This document shows positions 41,823 through 44,639 of a DNA stretch of 44,639 nt, one piece after another. How positions within the stretch are numbered: the first letter of the stretch is position 1; every line of letters begins with the position of its first letter. The translations under genes were made by a program, and so were the position numbers. The notes below the pieces were generated by a model. The model saw only the letters and a list, made by a program, of their open reading frames with translations. It was not told the origin of the DNA and did no database searches. Location: assembly GCA_040774885.1 (NCBI GenBank), contig JAXGTO010000021.1, positions 1 through 44,639 of the forward strand, in the 5' to 3' direction. The DNA comes from JAXGTO01 sp040774885. GTDB lineage: Bacteria; Actinomycetota; Coriobacteriia; Coriobacteriales; Eggerthellaceae.

Positions 41823-43322
41823 ATGATCAAGGTCTACAACACCCAGACGCGCACCAAGGAAGATTTCAACACCATCGACGTGGGCAAAGTGCGCATGTAC
41901 GTGTGCGGGCCCACGGTGTACAACTACATCCACATCGGCAACGCGCGCACGTTCATCTGCTTCGACATCATCCGCCGCTACTTGATGTGGCGCGGGTTCA
42001 AGGTGACGTTCGTGCAGAACATCACCGACGTTGACGACAAGATCATCAACAAGGCCAACGAAGAAAAACGCAGCCCCGCCGAAGTGGCGGCCGAATTCAC
42101 CGACGCATTCATCGAGGACATGCATGCCGCCGGCGTCATGGACCCCGATATCCGCCCCAAAGCCACCGAAGAGATCCCCGAGATGATCGACTTGGTGGAG
42201 CAGCTCATCGAAAGCGGCCACGCCTACGAGGCCGATGGCGATGTGTATTTCGACGTTCGCAGCTTTCCCGATTACGGCAAGCTGTCCCATCGCAATATCG
42301 ACGAAATGGAAAGCGGCCATCGCGATTTGCGCGCTTCCCAGGTGGACGGGCTCGAGGACCGCAAGAAGGACCCGCTCGACTTTGCCGTGTGGAAGGCCGC
42401 CAAACCGGGCGAGCCCAGCTGGGATTCGCCCTGGGGCGCAGGACGCCCGGGCTGGCATCTGGAGTGCAGCGTGATGTCCAAGAAGTACTTGGGCCTGCCC
42501 TTCGACATCCACGGCGGTGGCGCCGACCTGGTGTTCCCACATCATGAAAACGAGATCGCACAGAGCGAGGCCGCGTGCGGATGCACGTTCGCCAATTACT
42601 GGATCCACAGCGGAATGCTGCAGATCAACGCGGAAAAGATGTCCAAGAGCCTGGGCAACTTCCTGCTGCTGCGCGATGTTCTCAAGACCACAAAGCCCGA
42701 AGTGCTCCGCATGCTCATGCTGCAGACGCACTATCGCAGCCCTCTGGACTTCAGCGAGGATCGGCTTGAAGAAGCATCCGCGGCACTCGACCGCATCACC
42801 AGCGTGGTCAAGCGTCTGGAATGGGCCATCAACCATGCGGCCGACGTTCCCAGCCCGCTCAAAACCAAGCCCATCATGGCCGGCGCCAAAGACACGCGCA
42901 ACCAGTTCATCTACGCCATGGACGACGACTTCAACACGGCCGGCGCGTTGGGTCACATCTTCAGTTACGTGGCCGAGCTCAATGCGCAGTTGGGCGACGA
43001 AACCGTTTCGATTTCGGATGTGCCCGCCCTCAACCAGGCCTATGCGGTGCTGGTGGAGCTGATGAGCGTGTTCGGCATCATGCTGGAAGAACACGAAGGC
43101 GAATCCGAATATCCGCATGAAGTGGTAGAGCTGTCCAAGAAGCTCACCGGCTACACCGGAGCCAATGCGGGCCAGGCGGTCGAAGTGCTCTTGGCTTGCC
43201 GTGAAGATGCGCGCAAGCAGAAGAACTTCGAGCTGGCCGACCAGGTGCGCGACGGACTGCTGGACCTCGGCTTCACCATCGAAGACACCGCTCAGGGCGC
43301 ACGCGTCACCTATCAGGCATAG
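41823..43322 (+). CDS. cysS: Cysteinyl-tRNA synthetase
   Basis: A 499-residue class I synthetase that charges tRNA-Cys. The Zn ligand Cys28 lies in VCGPTVYN, the nucleotide motif HIGN is at 37-40, and the second is EKMSKSLGN. The zinc-site residues GWHLECSVM and HHENEIAQSEA are present. The ATG at 41823 (with AAAGGCA upstream) matches the family start; a longer frame adds 21 residues. It is followed nine bases later by the end of the minus-strand ackA, so the two genes converge tightly. Confidence 0.97.
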   Translation: MIKVYNTQTRTKEDFNTIDVGKVRMYVCGPTVYNYIHIGNARTFICFDIIRRYLMWRGFKVTFVQNITDVDDKIINKANEEKRSPAEVAAEFTDAFIEDMHAAGVMDPDIRPKATEEIPEMIDLVEQLIESGHAYEADGDVYFDVRSFPDYGKLSHRNIDEMESGHRDLRASQVDGLEDRKKDPLDFAVWKAAKPGEPSWDSPWGAGRPGWHLECSVMSKKYLGLPFDIHGGGADLVFPHHENEIAQSEAACGCTFANYWIHSGMLQINAEKMSKSLGNFLLLRDVLKTTKPEVLRMLMLQTHYRSPLDFSEDRLEEASAALDRITSVVKRLEWAINHAADVPSPLKTKPIMAGAKDTRNQFIYAMDDDFNTAGALGHIFSYVAELNAQLGDETVSISDVPALNQAYAVLVELMSVFGIMLEEHEGESEYPHEVVELSKKLTGYTGANAGQAVEVLLACREDARKQKNFELADQVRDGLLDLGFTIEDTAQGARVTYQA

Positions 43323-43331
43323 CGAACGTTA

Positions 43332-44546
43332 TCAGCGCGCAGACTCGCCGTCCACCAGGGCGGCGGTTTCGCGCGCGATGCGCAGTTCCTCGTCGGTGGT
43401 GACCACGCAGATGCGGATGGGCGAATCGTCCACCGACACGATGCGGTCGGTGCCCAGGTCGCCCACGAAGTCGTTGCGGCCATCATCCAGAATCATGCCC
43501 ATGTGGGCCAAGTTCGCGAAGATGCGCTTGCGCAACGGCGCGCTGTTTTCGCCGATGCCGGCGGTCATCACCACGGCGTCGGTGCGCGTCATCACCGCAT
43601 AGTAAGCGCCGATGGCCTTTTGAACTGCGTAAACGTACATTTGAATGGCCAGCTCGCAGGCTTTATCGCCTGTTTCTGCGGCCTCCAGAATCTTGCGCAT
43701 GTCCCCGTCATGGCCGGCGATTCCCAGCAGACCCGACTGACGGTTCAAGATGTCGTCCATCTGGTCGAATGTGATGTGGTCGCGGCGCATGATGTAGGTG
43801 ACGATGGCCGGGTCGATGCTTCCGCTGCGCGTTCCCATCATCAGGCCTTCGAGGGGAGTGAATCCCATGGTGGTGTCCACGCTGCGTCCGCCATCCACTG
43901 CGGCTACGCTGCCGCCGTTGCCCAAGTGGCACGTGATGATGCCCAGGTCTTCCACGGGGCGATTGAGCAGATGGGCGGCTTGGCTGGCCGCGTAGCGATG
44001 GCTTGTTCCATGTGCGCCGTAACGGCGGATCTTGTAATCGGTGTAATAGCGCATGGGCAGAGGGTACATATAGGCTTTGGGCGGCATGGTCTGGTGGAAT
44101 GCCGTGTCGAACACAGCTGCTTGCGCCACGTGCGGCAAACGCTGCCGACAGGTGCGGATGCAGGCGACGGCGCTCGGATTGTGCAGGGGTGCCAGGGCGC
44201 AGCATTCATCGATCTTTGCAAGCGCATCGTCATCGACCAACACCGTGTGGGTGAAATACTCCCCGCCCGAAACGATGCGGTTTCCCACGGCTTCGATTTG
44301 CGAGAGGCTTTCGATGGGGGATGCGGGGTCGGCTTCGAGTTCGTCCAGCACATTGGTGAGCACCGCGTCGACCGAAAGGCCGACGATGTCGAATGAGCGC
44401 TTGGTTTCGCCGAGCGTGATCTTTGCGTGGGCGTCATCGGTTCCGATGCCTTCAGCCAGCACCTTGGCCAGGCTCTTCTTGCCATCGGTTTCCACCAGTT
44501 GGCACTTGAGCGTGCTGCTTCCCGCATTGACTACCAAAACCAGCAT
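43332..44546 (-). CDS. ackA: Acetate kinase AckA
   Basis: A 404-residue enzyme that converts acetyl phosphate and ADP into acetate and ATP, the energy-yielding end of fermentation through acetyl-CoA. The ASKHA fold signature NAGSSTLKCQLV is at the start. Catalytic and phosphate-contact motifs seen are FDTAFHQTMP, GAHGTSHRY, HLGNGGSVAAVDGG and DTTMGFTPLEGLMMGTRSG. AAGGGA lies before the ATG. A phosphotransacetylase partner is expected nearby, possibly just beyond the right edge. Confidence 0.96.
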   Translation of the reverse strand: MLVLVVNAGSSTLKCQLVETDGKKSLAKVLAEGIGTDDAHAKITLGETKRSFDIVGLSVDAVLTNVLDELEADPASPIESLSQIEAVGNRIVSGGEYFTHTVLVDDDALAKIDECCALAPLHNPSAVACIRTCRQRLPHVAQAAVFDTAFHQTMPPKAYMYPLPMRYYTDYKIRRYGAHGTSHRYAASQAAHLLNRPVEDLGIITCHLGNGGSVAAVDGGRSVDTTMGFTPLEGLMMGTRSGSIDPAIVTYIMRRDHITFDQMDDILNRQSGLLGIAGHDGDMRKILEAAETGDKACELAIQMYVYAVQKAIGAYYAVMTRTDAVVMTAGIGENSAPLRKRIFANLAHMGMILDDGRNDFVGDLGTDRIVSVDDSPIRICVVTTDEELRIARETAALVDGESAR

Positions 44547-44559
44547 GGCGTGTCCCTTC

Positions 44560-44639
44560 TCATTTCAGGTTGGAATGGAGCGTGAGGCGGAGCAGATTTC
44601 CTTCGGCTTGCGAGCGCAGCGCACTGGCGCTGCGTAAGC
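44560..44639 (-). CDS. Possible 3' end of an upstream gene, cut by the window edge
   Basis: On the minus strand a frame is open from the edge to a TGA at 44560-44562, reading about 25 residues ending LLRLTLHSNLK. It ends 13 bases before the ackA start, the spacing of a gene cotranscribed with ackA, where pta is often found. The fragment is too short to recognise as Pta or anything else. Confidence 0.25.
   Translation of the reverse strand, partial: LRSASALRSQAEGNLLRLTLHSNLK

Overview
The window is a contiguous piece of a GC-rich bacterial chromosome, almost fully coding on both strands, made of core metabolic and housekeeping genes with no plasmid, phage or transposase gene. Several traits together suggest a gut-type actinobacterium of the class Coriobacteriia (Eggerthellaceae-like): a one-chain SecDF, two tandem Tat-exported coiled-coil NlpC/P60 proteins, a long-form HPF, a QueH-type queuosine pathway, MEP isoprenoid genes, acetate kinase and many TTG/GTG starts. 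This assignment is inference, since there is no rRNA or marker tree to support it.

Layout. (1) 0.2-6.0 kb, metals: a copper module with a CsoR-type repressor, two CsoR-like operators and a CopA ATPase carrying a CopZ-like C-terminal domain, then feoA-feoB for ferrous iron. (2) 6.1-10.9 kb: ruvC-ruvA-ruvB for Holliday-junction processing with a DUF6483-like gene, a cold-shock protein, a small unknown protein and a PucR-type regulator. (3) 10.9-16.3 kb: a voltage-gated K+ channel fused to a second membrane domain, then a queuosine cluster (queA and queH on minus; a HAD phosphatase and tgt on plus). (4) 16.4-21.4 kb: secDF with a DUF1292 gene, a pentameric-ligand-gated-channel-like membrane protein on minus, and hpf. 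(5) 21.7-28.8 kb: nhaA, two Tat-dependent NlpC/P60 hydrolases, tRNA-Pro(CGG), tatA, greA and lysS. (6) 28.8-36.5 kb: a repeat-rich spacer, then a minus-strand peptide ABC transporter (permeases, two ATPases, lipoprotein) headed by a MalY/PatB C-S lyase. (7) 37.0-44.6 kb: clpC, ispD-ispF, cysE-cysS, and ackA on minus.

Functional links. Copper export and Fe2+ import lie side by side. The two peptidoglycan hydrolases have twin-arginine signals, and a TatA gene follows them. SecDF, TatA and the lipoprotein cover both export routes. The PatB-like lyase with the peptide transporter suggests uptake of sulfur-containing peptides, with cysE and cysS a few kilobases away.

Most unusual items. Three non-coding elements (near 0.3, 3.5 and 29.25 kb) share one architecture: perfect inverted repeats of 28-32 bp around a 75-85 nt centre. 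The arms differ completely between copies, yet each pair is exactly complementary, and the centres share a motif. This looks like an undescribed family of hairpin repeats. Two membrane genes also stand out: a Kv channel fused to an ECF-S-like domain, and a candidate pentameric ligand-gated channel.
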